Assembly (NCBI RefSeq): GCF_051622035.1 | Contig: NC_135365.1 | Location: forward strand, 15,480,001-15,544,000 | Reading direction: 5' to 3' | From: Arctopsyche grandis | Lineage: Eukaryota; Arthropoda; Insecta; Trichoptera; Hydropsychidae | DNA: 64,000 nt | Position numbers and translations under genes: made by a program | The notes under the pieces: model-generated | What the model saw: only the letters and a program-made list of their open reading frames with translations | What the model was told of the DNA's origin: nothing | The model's database searches: none | In this document: positions 35,776 to 48,648 of the stretch, piece by piece | Position numbering within the stretch: the first letter of the stretch is position 1 | Layout of the letters: each line of letters begins with the position of its first letter

Positions 35776-37010
35776 ATAAGAAGAGGTTTGTAAAAATATA
35801 CCAAAAGACTTACCAAAATACAAGCCGTTTTAAATTGTTTGACAATGGACGTATAAAAAGCTCTTACGATAGCTGTCATCGAAATGTCAAGTTTGTTTTA
35901 AAATACTTCCCGTTTCAAGTAACGATAACCAGAAATGTACTGCCATGCCAATTTTTGAGATTTTTTATTGTAAATATTATTTTTACATGAAATATGTACT
36001 GTTATTTTCGTCAAATGTTTGCAATTTTTATTCTGCACTTTTTGTTCAAATATAAGTGAATTATCAAAAATATCCGTGATGTAATATCGTTATCTTGTTT
36101 GACGACATTGTGTGAAATATGTATATATTTGGGCTATTTTTGTCGAGTGGTCGTTTTACAAAGACAATTAGTGCAAAACACAGTATTGGTGGTCTTTGAA
36201 CAATTTGTACTCTCATTGTGTGATATTAGTACACATGTACTTTTGAATGTATGTATATGTACTTGTAAACAGGGACTATATTGAAGGACAAAAACAAAGA
36301 TTTCCTAATATCTCCCCATTTTATCTAAATAAAATATTTTGTGTATTTATGTATGCAGCTACCTGTAATCTTAAAAGTGTTTGCAATAAGTACACTTAGA
36401 ATATGAACATGCCTTTTATTTTATGAATATGGATGATTTTAATATAAATACATTAGAAAATACTTGTAATAGTTTAAATATTGAATAATAAACAAGAAAC
36501 ATTAGGTTGAGTATTATATTCTCACTCATTGTTGTGGTCAACTGTGGTGGTAACCTGATGCTTTAACAATGTACATATAATGTACTTCTCTTTGTGACTC
36601 TTCTCTTTTTTCAAGACTGTCTATCAATTTCTTAAATTAGATCATCCCAGTGGTTGATTTACTTTTATTTCCTAGTACACAGCCGATGACCATTATTTTT
36701 ATCAATGACCACCCTTTTTTATCGGTCTAATGAAATTTTTCATAATCACTCTGTAAAAGTACAACATCCATTACTTTAACAGTAACTTCCAGTAGAAAGG
36801 AAGTACGTATTAGTCTTTTTAGTCATCTGAGGAGTTTGAAGCATTCACGGGCAATAATTTCAACATTTATTATAATTAAATATAACATATTCTTTAATTT
36901 TATGCCAGAACTTGTTAGATGTAAATAAATAAATAAATGTCAAAAGCCGCAACTTATTGAAGAACACGTCTCTACTTTTTAATGGAAAGGATTTCAAAAT
37001 TAATCGTTAA
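35776..37010. other. non-coding region
   Basis: AT-rich. Frames of 60-77 codons have no recognisable features. No bounded element seen. Confidence 0.4.
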
Positions 37011-37391
37011 TCATATATATGTACATATATAATACCGATGTTCTGTGTGTCTGCATGTGTGTCTGTGTTAGATAACACTCGCCGTACTATAATGGTCGTT
37101 TCGATTCGACATATGTACGCCGCAGTTAAAACACTGCCAACAAAACTTACGAACATAATAACAGATCAATAAAAAACTATATTATATTGTTTATATGTAG
37201 GTAGATAGGTATTTTTACCATTTTTTTTTTCATATTAAACAATTAAATATAAATATATTTAAAAGGTATTTGAAAACAATTCGACCGTGTGTGGATCGAA
37301 CACAGGACTGCCACATTTCTTTTAATTTTTTTTAATTTAATAACTTAATATGCCAACACATGCGATGATATTTCATCGGTTATAATACTAG
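37011..37391 (+). mobile_element. Helitron family C, 381-bp copy
   Basis: 5' TCATATATATGTACATATAT after A. 3' hairpin CGATGATATTTCATCGG, then TTATAATACTAG ending at 37391 before T. Shares both ends and most of the interior with the copy at 25345-25784. Confidence 0.8.
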
Positions 37392-37402
37392 TAATATATA
37401 AT

Positions 37403-37595
37403 CATAGAAGTAGAATGCATAGAATCGCTCTCAGCCTCCAAAAATGTTGGTACAAAAACGCGGCAGAGTTTGTTCATTGCTTGCTAAACTTCGTCTCTCT
37501 TGTCTCTCTTCTGACTTTCCGTCTCTCTCTTCGATGGCTCGCTTTTAGACGATACTTTTGTTAACAATGACCATTCTATGCATTCTACTTCTATG
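37403..37595. mobile_element. 193-bp MITE with about 22-bp TIRs
   Basis: CATAGAAGTAGAATGCATAG at 37403 is mirrored by CTATGCATTCTACTTCTATG ending at 37595. It lies 11 bp downstream of a Helitron end. The interior is TCTCTC-rich and non-coding. The target duplication is not clear in the AT-rich flanks. Confidence 0.7.
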
Positions 37596-39414
37596 TACAT
37601 ATACATATAATAGTAAAATAAAAAAAAATCTTTAGACACATGAAAAGTGTAACAATTCTGTATTAATTCTAATTCTTAATTTTCAATTACAGAAGACCAA
37701 AAGAAAAGTTAATAGAAATATTTTTGCAAACATAATAATATTTCTATCAGGTATACTTATGTATAATACATGTTTTTTATTTTTTGAACCAAAAAGCATT
37801 AAAAATCACGTGTGTAATATTTTGTTTTGTTAGTTAATACAATAATTCGTTTTTTTATTTATCTTTTCTTTTATTATTCTTAATGGTTAATTTATTATTT
37901 CTCCAGATTGTTTTCTTATTTAGACATATGTACTTATTGCTTCAAACGACGATGATGAACTGAAGTTTTCTCCTACATAAATACATTTGTACACACTAGC
38001 ATTTGCAAAAAATCATAATTTCTCACCCCTATATTACGCACACACACACACCCATATGGATTGTGTTGGTCAATATGAAGTTCATCGATACCCGGCAGTC
38101 CACATTTCCCCGACCTTTTGCATCATCGATCGACTATGAGTTTACATTCGTCCATCATCGATTTCACTTACGAGCGCTCGCTTGTAATTGATTGAAGTGT
38201 CTTGTCCGTCACGCTATTTTTCCATTTCAAATTGTTCTTCGAGAGTCGACGTACGCCCACGCTCGTTAACCCAGTCTTTACCGCAGTTGCAACCATCAGA
38301 ACTCCCAAACGAGCCTATCTCGTCAAAGTTTAAATTAAAATTATGTGTCTAATTTTCCAACTGAATGTTGTTACAAGCTCGGCTTTGCAGCCAACAGCCA
38401 AACGACACTAATGAGTAATTATTAAAATGAAATGTGGTTTATAAATTTCAAGCACGGATTTGCGTTGGTAATTTTAGTGGTAAGTATTGTTGAAAACGTA
38501 AAATTATCTTTTAAAATAGAACTTATAAGTAGCTATAGGTAAATATGTACATATGTAAGAGTCGACGAGTTGGAATTCTTCCAGATACTGGTAGAGTTTC
38601 AATTATTCCAAGAAATATTGAAAAATGTAAACACATAGGCAATTAGTGTCATCATTACATTCTAAAAAAATCTGAAAAAGTTTGTTTCCGATTTTAATCT
38701 TTTAGCAATTCCAATCTTCAGTCTACTATATATAGTAACTTTGGATCGTAATCCATTTTAGGATAGCTGAAGTTAATACCATTAGCTATATATGAGCTAG
38801 TTTGCTATCTGATTGGTATATAGATTTGAAGATATGCAATCTTTTTTCCTCCATCAGTCCGTCTGTCCGTTTATAGTGTGTAGCAACTAGGGATTAATTT
38901 TTCTGTATTGATATTTGACACTAATGTATCTAGTTTAGGACTTAGTTTAATATTTATGTGTGTTACGATGAATTTATGAACATGGTAAGCATGTCTATAT
39001 CAAAATTGTGCAATACTTGATGCAACTAAAAAGTGTACAACTCCATTACGAATTAATTTGTCATGTTTGGTCACCTTGAAGATTAGAGCATAACTGATTT
39101 TTTTGTGTGTGTGTAAACTTTTTAAACTTGTGAAACAATGTAATACATAATATAATAATAAAAAAAACAAAACAACAATATATACAATGGACAGGATTGA
39201 GTTAGTCCTTTTTTGTAGTAATTAACAGCATTAGATGTGTAATATGATAGTTCGCGTGCGTCATGTACATGTTGAACGTACTTAAACGTGAAAAATACCA
39301 AAAAAATTATGTGAAGTACATTTAACAATACTGCTTGCATTTTCGGTCGATAACAATCTGACATTTTGTGGACTTTCAATACATGAATTTTATATGGCGT
39401 TCTTTTATACATAT
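37596..39414. other. non-coding region with a GC-balanced stretch at 38080-38300
   Basis: Mostly AT-rich. 38080-38300 is less AT-rich (CGATACCCGGCAGTCCACAT, CTCGTTAACCCAGTC) and could hold an untranslated exon or regulatory region. Its reading frames are short and unrecognised. Confidence 0.3.
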
Positions 39415-39876
39415 TTTAACTTAGTGGACTAGTGTTTAGCATATTATGCTTTCGAGCAGAGTGTCACGGGTTCGATTCCCACTATAGAGTCCCGCTGCTG
39501 GCCAGACCTTGGTTTGTGATTCCAGGTCGATCGTTTCTTATCGACTTTCATTGAAACGGTTTCAACAAATTGGCAACCTTGACCCATTTCTCGTAATTTT
39601 CGAGTTTTCAGCATCTCGAATTTCGCTGATTCGTATAAAAGTGCCGTAAATTTGTTTATAAATGTCTCAAAAATTATGAGTTTTTCAGCATCTTGAAATT
39701 TGACGAATTATATGAAAAAAAATGCTCCGAAAATGTAAGTTTATCACAAATTTATCCATACCGCTGCAGATGTCTCTATGATACATTATTAAAATTATAA
39801 TGCAAATTGTATATCGGTGTTTGTAACTGACCAGGAAGGCAATTGGGGTTTACCTGTTAGGCCTTTATGGTATATA
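39415..39876 (+). mobile_element. tRNA-derived SINE, full-length copy
   Basis: Head with box-A-like TAGTGGACTAGTGTTTAGC (39422-39440) and box-B GGTTCGATTCC (39469-39479). The body contains CTGGCCAGACCTTGGTTTGT and TTGAAACGGTTTCA. The 3' end is ACCAGGAAGG ... CCTTTATGGTATAT, a terminal inverted motif. Further copies lie at 45028, 50526 (-), 40640 (-), 58885 (-) and 59306. Confidence 0.75.
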
Positions 39877-40027
39877 TATATACATACATACATATATGTA
39901 TGTAAAATAGTTCTTTGGAATATTTTCAAGTGCAATGACAATGATTTTTTTACAAACCTCTTCTTACTTTCACTTACGATCACTAGTCAAAAAAAGTGTG
40001 GGCTCTTATTTTGCTTGTGTTTGTGTT

Positions 40028-40330
40028 AGGTCGATCGTTTCTTATCAAATTCTACCAATTTTTCTGATTTTCATTAAAACGGTTTTTGTAAAATCTCCTT
40101 TCTTATCACTCTTGCTAATCTTAAGTTATTCAGCATCTTGAGGTTCGCCAATTTAAATATAAAATGCTACGAAAAATTCTCCATAGATGTCACTGGATTT
40201 TTGTATGAATTCGCATTGTATAAAATGCTTATACATATACTGTAATGATTGATTGACTGTATTTATCTGTTTAAAGTGCACTTGGGGTTTTAGAGTGATC
40301 TGTAAAGGCGAGCGTTCATGTTCTATGAAA
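40028..40330 (+). mobile_element. SINE fragment without head
   Basis: Starts within the SINE body (GGTCGATCGTTTCTTATCA), continues through GATTTTCATTAAAACGGTTT and ends with a degraded tail (CTTGGGGTTTTAGAGTGA). The tRNA-like head is absent. Confidence 0.55.
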
Positions 40331-40639
40331 TAAAATATAATCTAATATATAGATAAAATTGAAAGACATTAGTAAGGTTTGGGTGGTAGAATCAAGGAAA
40401 ACGTGTATTTTTATTTTATTCAATCAATCTATGTACATATGTACACTCGTCATTACAGATCGCTCTAATGCAACGAGTGAACTATACATATCAATAAACA
40501 CACCAAATTTTATACATAATTATGACATTATTCGAAAATATACATGACATCTATGGTCAAATATTGCAAAGTGCATTGCAAACCGTATACAATACGATAA
40601 ACAAATATTTATACAACAATATGATTTTTTTGTACAATA

Positions 40640-40895
40640 ATCATCCACAGAGACATCTATGGAGAGAAACCCGGCGAACATTGAGATATAACATAATAGC
40701 TCGTGATTTTGCGAAAGAAATGGGGAGGGAGAGGCAATTTTGCAGGAATCGTTTCAATGAAATCAGAAAATTTGGCAAACTCTGATAAGAAACGACAGAC
40801 CTGGTCACATACCAGTGTTTGGCCAGCAGCAACCAGTGTGATTCGAACTCGTAACCACACTGACCATAACAAGATATGCTAACCACTAGTCCTTT
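40640..40895 (-). mobile_element. SINE copy, tail truncated
   Basis: Minus-strand copy. The tRNA-like head is at the right (box-B complement ATTCGAACTC near 40850; box-A complement GCTAACCACTAGTCC ending near 40894). The body includes GGCAAACTCTGATAAGAAAC. The left end stops before the palindromic tail. Confidence 0.6.
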
Positions 40896-40914
40896 GAAAA
40901 TACACAAGCATTTA

Positions 40915-41100
40915 GCGCCATCTATTGGAAATTAATTTAATTTATATGTATAAATAAACTTAATTTAATTTAAATAAATAAATTTAATTTAATTAAAATA
41001 AATTAATTTTTCTATTGCTGTTTTACATTGTTTATATGTAGGTAAAATGTTTAAGTGGTTTATATTACAAATACCGAGCGAAGCCGGGTAAAACCATTAG
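40915..41100 (+). mobile_element. chimeric Helitron fragment (family C interior, family B 3' end)
   Basis: The stretch TTTTTCTATTG ... GTTTATATGTAGGTA matches the family-C interior, whereas the end AATACCGAGCGAAGCCGGGT plus AAAACCATTAG (41100) is the family-B terminus. No 5' TC is found. Confidence 0.5.
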
Positions 41101-41919
41101 TAAAATGTATATGTAGATTGTAATTCCATTTAAAAATTCAAATAAAATGTAAGAAATTTAAAAAAAAAATTGAAAATAGATGTTCTTATATTTTTACACA
41201 ATAAAATAATTGAACTTTGGATACGCATAGTTCAATCGGCCTGCCATTAATAGTCAAATTGTACATCTTCTTCGAGTGGTAAATGATGATTTTAGATTAA
41301 ATTTGGTACATTGATTCTGTATTGAAATTAGTCCGTTAGTCACTAATTGATTGCCTTCATTTCGGAGCGAATTAGATCATTAACCCTTCACTTACGCACG
41401 GTGCGATTTTACATAGTTATTGATAGACTTTTTTCATCTAATTCAAAGGTCACATTATTTAGTTTTTATTATTTGAATTAACGGAATTAATGTCACTGTG
41501 TCTTGCACGCTCGAATGCCGTATTCGTTCAACTGTACTAATTGCAAGGTCTGCTCATTCGTATTATTTTATTCGACACACTTGTGACCTTTGATTTAAAA
41601 ATTAATTTTCTCGAAATGTCCACGTATTTCGGCTTGGGGTAAATCGATTTTGTACTATTCCAGTCTCGGATGACCTTTGGCTTTACAAAAGCGTGACGGA
41701 CATATTGATAATTGTATGATTTTTTCATTGAGCATGTTATAATTGGAAGCGGAAACATTGTCATGTTGTCGTACATCATATAATACATACTAATTCACGA
41801 GGTCACAAAATTGCACTGATGACGGTGGGAGAGTTATGAAATCCTGAATTTTTCAGTAGGAAAACTATGTAACGATTTGAAAAGATTTCACCTAAAATTT
41901 GTACATTTGTCATCATCAT
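41101..41919. other. non-coding region
   Basis: AT-rich. TTAACCCTTCACTTACGCAC at about 41380 resembles one piggyBac end, but no partner end was found. No gene. Confidence 0.4.
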
Positions 41920-41927
41920 CATCTAAT

Positions 41928-42194
41928 GGGGTCTACGTGACGAGACAGAATGTTAAATTACAGAAAACACAAATATCGGAAGGCAAAGATCGAAAATCGA
42001 TTTGATCTTAAGTCGATAGATCAAAAAAAAAAAAAATGGTGCATGGTAAACGGTACATACTCACGTACATACCCACTTAATTTGCGCGAGCAGGATACAA
42101 CAGGAACAAGAGGAACATGCTTTTCCTCCCGTATTCTGCGCGCGCACATTAATACATTTCTGTAATTTAACATTCTGTCTCGTCACGGAGACCG
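41928..42194. mobile_element. 267-bp MITE with about 36-bp TIRs and 8-bp target duplication
   Basis: GTCTACGTGACGAGACAGAA is mirrored at 42157-42193 and both arms extend to AATGTTAAATTACAGAAA. CATCTAAT flanks both sides (41920-41927 and 42195-42202). The interior contains GGAAGGCAAAGATCGAAAAT and TGCGCGAGCAGGATACAACA, shared with copies at 46197-46575 and 62087-62306. Superfamily not assigned; 8-bp duplications occur in hAT, P and Merlin. Confidence 0.8.
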
Positions 42195-42202
42195 CATCTA
42201 AT

Positions 42203-42995
42203 AGTGCGTACAAACCAAACCAACAAACGGTCTCTGGGCCAACTTTTTAAACCAGTAGCGTACAAAATATCGAAATAAAAATTAAATTTAAAAATTGAAA
42301 TTAAATATCAAAATTAAAACTATTATTATTATATTAAAATTAAATTCAAATATCAAAATAAAATTATAATCATTATATTAAAATTAAAATAAAATATTGA
42401 AAGTTAAAACAGAACATGCACAATTTAAATAAATTTTCGAGATTGACCTAAAATTAGATCATCAACAATCACATACAAGTAATCATCGACTTAAGATGTT
42501 TTGACTTACGAAGATACGCACTAAGATCGAAAAAAATTGAACTTATTTTCAAAGTTAATTAAAAATTTTCACACAGTGGTAGATTTGAAATAATTATATT
42601 TAATTTATATAATGATGACTGTAATTGAATTAGCTCTGTATACATAAATATGTTCTCTCGGTTTGTTCTCGACTATCCCGCACGAAGCTATTTTGCACAC
42701 GTCACTAAAATCTCGATCACGGAACATCTGACACCCGAAAATTCCATCCATCAAGATTCATGCATGCGAACTATCATACTAACGATAACTTGATTGCCAG
42801 ATATCCCGTATTTGATATTTTTGTGGTAATGTGCGAAATAATTCGTTTTCCGTCCCATCGACAAACATATCTTTTATCTTATTTATTTTCGTTTTATTAA
42901 AAAAAAATTCATATAGTTTTTCACATAAATATAATATACACATTTTTCTCTATATATGTATGTATATATACATATAGAGTATATTTGGGAAAATA
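42203..42995. other. non-coding region with a repeat fragment
   Basis: 42690-42830 matches the arms of the foldback element at 17945-18225 (CACTAAAATCTCGATCACGG, ACATCTGACACCCGAAAA). The remainder is AT-rich without a gene. Confidence 0.45.
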
Positions 42996-42999
42996 TTTT

Positions 43000-43430
43000 C
43001 ACAAGTTACTGTTTTGGTTTGGTGAGCAATTCTCAAATTCTTCCAGAATTGAGCTTTAATGTTCCCAGCCAACTATGGTACATTAGATGCTGCAGTTTGT
43101 TCTCTTCTCCTGTGGCGCGTACCAATTTGATGGCTTCTTCATCTGTCGCAAAGGGCATCAAGTCCCTCAACCAGATTTCTATTTGCTTTGATTTGTTTAA
43201 TCTAAAATATGCTGATCTGATTTAGGGATTGCTAAATTTGAGATCGTAAATGTGTATTGTATTTGTTTTTATATATTTATTTATTTGTTTCATATTTTAT
43301 TTTTATCTTTTTTTGTTTTTGCATCCATATTTATTCTTGCAACCTTTTTTTTGATTAGCGAAGCCGTAGTGAAGACTTCGAGCAATTATCTAATGTCACT
43401 ATAGCAAAATTGTAAATAAAATAAAATATC
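43000..43430 (+). mobile_element. 5'-truncated CR1/Jockey-type retroposon 3' end
   Basis: A frame at about 43000-43225 encodes the C-terminal pattern ELSFNVPSQLWYIRCC ... GIKSLNQISI seen at the end of CR1-like ORF2. It is followed by a T-rich 3'UTR and an AAATAAAATAAAATA tail. No RT motif remains. Confidence 0.6.
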
Positions 43431-45020
43431 TTTATGTTTTCTACTCGATTTATGTACATACATATGTATATTCACACATTATGTACATATGTATATATAC
43501 ATACGTATAATGTGTGAATACGGTTTTTTTTAAGTATCTTCAATCAATTCGTACCTCTTTTGGAATATGTTATTTTTCTCACATTTTCCACCCAAGCACA
43601 CACTCCTACTAGTTTTTCAGTATTTGAACGTCGTGTTGAATTTGTCAACGTCGTCGTTTTTTTTTCATCAAATGGAACGCGAAAAACTCTTCAAAAATTT
43701 ACATGTCTTGTTTGTTGTGCAATTAGACACGAACGCGAAGTGAACGTATGCTAATCACGTAAAATTGACGGACAAAGATTAAGAGAGAGAGAGAGACCCG
43801 AAATGTTTATGTATTTGATTTTTATGTTTTACAATGCGATTTATTTGGGCCATGGCGTATTATAGCGTATATATTACATATAATATATTAGATCTGTCGC
43901 TATCTTTGTATTTTATGTATTATATTATACAATTTAATCTAATATTTATACTTTCATTTTAGTCTCTATCGCAGCTATAATAACACGAATAGGTCAATCG
44001 GTGTCGATTGTGTATTGCTAAATATATTATGAAATGTATTGTTATTTACAGTAGGTATAATATTAAAATAAAATAAATGAAGCTAAAAATATGTACATAT
44101 ATAATTTAAATCAAAAATATTATAATATGTATTTTTAATTTTTTTTTATCATTTTTGGGTTGTGATTTTAGAGAGTATAGAAGTATGTAAAGTTGAAAAT
44201 TTAAATAATGCATATGTAGTTCTAAAGCGGATTGTACAATTATGGATGAGTCGAATTTTTGGTTTTTTTTTAATTGAATTTTTTTTACATTGATAAAAAA
44301 TGGTGTGACATATTGCTTCTCGTTACAAAGAAATTTTATAGCAATTTCTCTCTTCTCTACTGATAATAACTACTGTTATGATTCTGTTTTCTTTGAATAC
44401 TTGTTGCATGCTGTCTACTAGTTGTATACAATTCAAACTTACATATGTATATCACATATTGTAAGCAAGGCTATCGAGAGCGAACTTGAGCCCTGGAAAA
44501 ATAATAACTTCGGGCCCCATGGCAAAAAAAATAAGGTTCCTTGTAAATTTTTTTTTAAATTACGAAAATATCTTTCAAATTCTGATTTTTTCAATATAAT
44601 TTTTAAAGCAAATATTAAAACTTAAACCTACCTACGATTTAACAGAGAAATAACATTGAAATTTAGGGATTTTCAACTATTCAATCCTGTCTGAAAGACG
44701 GTTCGGTGATTATTGGTCACAAAGCGTCCGCCCAAGTCACTAAAATCTCTATAACGGTACATCTGGTAGCCGAAAAGTCCATCATACTAACGATAACTAT
44801 CATACTAATGAGAACTCGAATGCCAAATATTCCGTATTCGTGATTTTCACGGCAAAAATTTTCTTCTGGACGATCGCAATGCGACTAATAATCCAATTAC
44901 CCTGAAAAACGACTGAACAGTAATTTTCACCCAAATAATGTTTTTAAAAAGTGTCTAGCCGTATTCCATAGAGTCATTAAAATACTTTTGTATCATTATT
45001 TATTTTGGCGCATAAGCTTG
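43431..45020. other. non-coding region
   Basis: AT-rich with TATG/TACA simple repeats. 44695-44830 again matches the foldback MITE arms, and 44465-44560 resembles transposon sequence (GGGCCCCATGGC). No supported gene. Confidence 0.4.
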
Positions 45021-45027
45021 TATTAAC

Positions 45028-45474
45028 CAGCAGCGTGGTCTAGTGGTGAATGTTGAATTATTTCGTACTTGATGTTACGAGTTCGATTCCCGCTAAGTCT
45101 CGCTGTTGGCCAGACCTTGGTTTGTCGAGGTTGATCGTTTCTTATCAGAATTTGCCAATTTTTCTGATTTTCATTGAAACGATTCATGTAAAATTGGCGT
45201 TTCCTTCCCAATTTTCTGTTGCGAACCTTTAGTTATTTTTATATCTTAGGTTTCGCCATATTGCTCACCATAGATGTCTCTGTGGTTGTTTATCGAATAT
45301 AAAATTCGTATTGTTACATGCAAGTTATTCATCGTTATTTATCGTATTAATACCATGTTTGTAATATCAGACCATAGATGTCAGATATTGTTTAGATTTA
45401 CATGCATCTATGTAATAATTATGTGGACCAGGAAGGCGCATTTGGGGTATACCTGTTAACCCTTCCTGGTATAT
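45028..45474 (+). mobile_element. tRNA-derived SINE, full-length copy
   Basis: Box-A-like GTGGTCTAGTGGTGAATG (from 45031) and box-B GAGTTCGATTCC (45079-45090). The body includes TGGCCAGACCTTGGTTTGTC. The end is ACCAGGAAGGCGC ... CCCTTCCTGGTAT, with clear inverted symmetry of the tail. Confidence 0.78.
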
Positions 45475-45604
45475 TTGTATATATGTATTTATTTAAAAAC
45501 ATCACTGGTGAATAATTTTTTTAAGCCCTTTCAGGAATTTTTCGTTTAAAAATAGCTTTGGAACCTCTTCTTAGCACAAACTACCCCCTGGCCGTATTTA
45601 TATA

Positions 45605-45677
<73 letters not shown>
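45605..45677. repeat. (TA)n microsatellite
   Basis: About 70 bp of TA dinucleotides immediately upstream of a retroposon fragment, as at the 3.3-6.9 kb element. Confidence 0.95.
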
Positions 45678-45678
<1 letters not shown>

Positions 45679-46165
45679 GTCGGCTACACTTCTCTTGAAC
45701 ACAGGTGGATTGTGTTCAAGAGAACTCATCAAGTTCTTGTTTTCCATATTTAGAGGTTTTATCTCCTGTCTATCCTGGCTGAGTTGGGCCTTCATGCTCC
45801 GCAGAGTTTAATATGGACCCTCCATCGTCCCCCTTTTCACACTCCTCTGGCTAGAACTGTGGTTTATAGCAATTATCCCATTCCTCGTGGCCTCCATTTC
45901 TTAAATTCATTGGATGGTGCCATTGACATTTGTCACATCTCTCGTCATTTTCTGCACCACTTTCTAGGTTACGGAGGTCGCGACCAATTAGAACTGTTGA
46001 GTTAGTTTGATCAGTTAAGAATTATTATGTCATGTTTATTTATTTTTCTTTTCTTCTATTTATGTATTTTTACTTGTATTTCATGTACTTTTTTCCTTTC
46101 TTAATATTTTTAGCACAATCGTCGCTTGTGACGAGTGTGCTTGATGAATTGATGTGTAATAAAAT
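45678..46165 (+). mobile_element. 5'-truncated CR1/Jockey-type retroposon 3' end
   Basis: A frame at 45784-46005 includes TPLARTVVYSNYPIPRGLHFLNSL, which parallels the C-terminus of the ORF2 at 6.2-6.4 kb (VPAARTVLFRMAPIPRAIRL). It is followed by a T-rich 3'UTR, an inverted motif (CACAATCGTCGCTTGTGACG region) and an AATAAAATAAAATAAA tail. Confidence 0.65.
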
Positions 46166-46196
46166 AAAATAAAATGTATGTATATTTTTGGGGTGA

Positions 46197-46575
46197 CCAT
46201 GAAAAAGTCGAAGTGAAAATGTCGAAAATATTCGTTTATCATGCATACATAGGAAAAACGGTTAGTATAAACATACATATATCAAAATTCTCTCTTCCCC
46301 GTCGTACATCCTCATTTAATTTGCGCGAGCAGGATACAACAGGAACAAGAGGAACAGGATTTTCCTCCCGTATCCTGCGCGCGCACATTAAACAAGGCTG
46401 TATGACAAAAAGAGAGATAATTTCACCGCATGCCACTCATATATATTATATATACATAATACCGTTTACCATGTACCCTTTTTTTAATATTTCGACTTAA
46501 GATCTTTCGATTTTCGATCATTGCCTTCCGATATTTGCTTTTTTGACCTTTTCACTTTCGGTCCCGTGAGGTAGA
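46197..46575. mobile_element. rearranged copy of the 41.9-kb MITE family
   Basis: Contains the shared core TGCGCGAGCAGGATACAACA (46321 onward), while the GATCTTTCGATTTTCGATCA / GCCTTCCGATATTTGC segment at 46500-46535 is inverted relative to the core. Outer ends GTGACCATGAAAAAGTCGAA and TTTCACTTTCGGTCCCGTG look like long TIRs. Confidence 0.55.
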
Positions 46576-47920
46576 CTTATATTTTTGCAATGAATAATGA
46601 ACATCATTTTCTGTCAGCCCTGATTGTGCATATGTATATGCAATATAATAGTACTAATAATAATTTAATTTATTTCTTATGGATCATTCATATTGCATTA
46701 ATTGTCTTGTGCATATATAATTGTGCAGTTCCAGTTTTACAATGAATAATTGGATGTACATATGCTCATGAATGGTACCCGGTTTATAATATTTTTTATT
46801 TTATTTCTTATACACTGTTGGGTGGCGATTAAATGTATTAAATTAAAATAAAAAATGAAAACATTTAGTTATGTAAATTTTGATAAAATAACGATAGGGT
46901 TTTGGTATCACGAGACACGGGCGTTTCTTGGTCAGATGATCGCGGCGCTAGTGTCGCTCACGTTACTACAATATAATTCGAACCGTGAACAACTCGACGC
47001 GAACGCACTCTACACTCGAGCGCACGCCGTGTAAAATTTACCCCACTACAAAAGAAGCGTTTCAATTTGCGTAAGAGCAGATAATATACGCGTTTTACGT
47101 TCCACTACGGTCGTTAAAATTGCACTCGGCGTGTTCCCGTTTTCGTTCGATGCTTCAATTGTCTCCGTACGTAAATAGAAAGCCAATAATTTTGTTTATG
47201 ATCAATCGGTAATGGACTCCATACTGTATTTTACGACTGACGTTAGCGCTCTGTCATATATTCAATCAGGACAGGGAGCGAAACATGCATATACAAATGT
47301 ATGTAGGCCTTGAAATCGTTAGAACATTTTTTTAATTCTTTTAGTAAAAAAAAAATTCGGTGTACTTTTTTTGGTTCCGCGACAAATCACTCACGGATTT
47401 TACACTCAACGGTTTATAGTGTTTGATCGATGCAATGACACATGTATCAAATCATATATAGTTCAAACTAACGTGTAAATTATGATCACTGCAGTCGTTT
47501 GTAAAAGTCAGATCAATTATTTTGATAAATCTGCGGATTTATTTCAAAAACTTTTATTTAGTTTATAGTACCGGTAGTACCAAAAACTTGTTTTCGGTGA
47601 AGTACCGATACCACCGGTATCGGTACTTTCGGTATTGTAATCCCTAGTGACGACAACAGAGTGTATTGCCCATATTGGTTTTTTTGACAATGCTTTATAT
47701 TGAATATTTATTTGCTGTATTTTATCGATTTAAGTTTAGTGTATAATCCGTGACTGATTGATTTGTCGTGACACCACTTTTTTATGCCCCTTCATGTTTC
47801 TAATTTGACAGATATGTAAACTTTTCTTAATCGTTTTGTTTAAAATATAATCAGCTGGTAGAACGAGCCCGATTTACTATACGTTTGATATCTATCACTA
47901 GACCTTTTCGATTGATTAAA
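46576..47920. other. non-coding, with a GC-balanced stretch at 46900-47240
   Basis: The stretch includes GCGGCGCTAGTGTCGCTCAC and several CpG-containing motifs in an otherwise AT-rich region, which is promoter- or exon-like. No convincing reading frame. May belong to a distant first exon of the V-ATPase gene or an unannotated gene. Confidence 0.3.
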
Positions 47921-47922
47921 TA

Positions 47923-48234
47923 CTAGTGGTTTTACTCGGCTTCGCTCGGTATTTGTAATATAAACCGGTTAAACATGACTAATCTAATAGTAAACATTTT
48001 TATTTGAATAGTTTTATTTTATATAAATTTATTTGAATACTCATTTGTTTTTTTTATTAAATTGTCTGTCATGAACAAACAAACATATATACTAAGTCTC
48101 GGAAATTCGCCGATTTGAAAAATCGAATCGGTGCTTATGAATCGAAAAAAATAAAAAAAAATCGAATGTGTTGTCTACGAACCAACCAACCAAGGTACAT
48201 ATATGCAAAGTCTCTTTCGAAATTATATTTATTA
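47923..48234 (-). mobile_element. Helitron family B, about 312 bp, inverted
   Basis: CTAG at 47923-47926 followed by TGGTTTTACTCGGCTTCGCT is the reverse complement of the family-B 3' end. The 5' end, CTCTTTCGAAATTATATTTA near 48213-48234, is a slightly diverged complement of TCTAATATATAATTTCGAAA. Confidence 0.65.
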
Positions 48235-48648
48235 AATATTTTGGTAAATACATTCATACATATATTTGGTAATTATGAATTATATTATATTCATACTGGT
48301 GGCCTGCGTGCACTCGGTAAAATATCTACTTGCACACTCGGTAAAATATCGTAATTCGGATCAACGGAATTAATAATTTAAAATTTAATAAATTTTTTTG
48401 AAGTCAGCCGATCGTGTGAACGAAGTGACATGACTGTTTTTATTAAAATTTCTGCTGTTTCGTCTTCTAGTTATAGTTTTACTATTTTTTTTATTACTGA
48501 CATTTTTAATTTTTTGTAAATAATGTCAAACCACTTATGTATATTCATTGGCTTTGTTGCCTTTCTTAGATAAATTAAAGGCACTAAATTAAATGGTCAG
48601 TTTTTTTTAAACAAATGGCCAGTAAATTTTATGAAAATTTAGTTATGG

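Noticed and set aside
41380-41405. A second piggyBac element at TTAACCCTTCACTTACGCAC
   Set aside because: Only one end is seen; no inverted partner with TTAA was found downstream.
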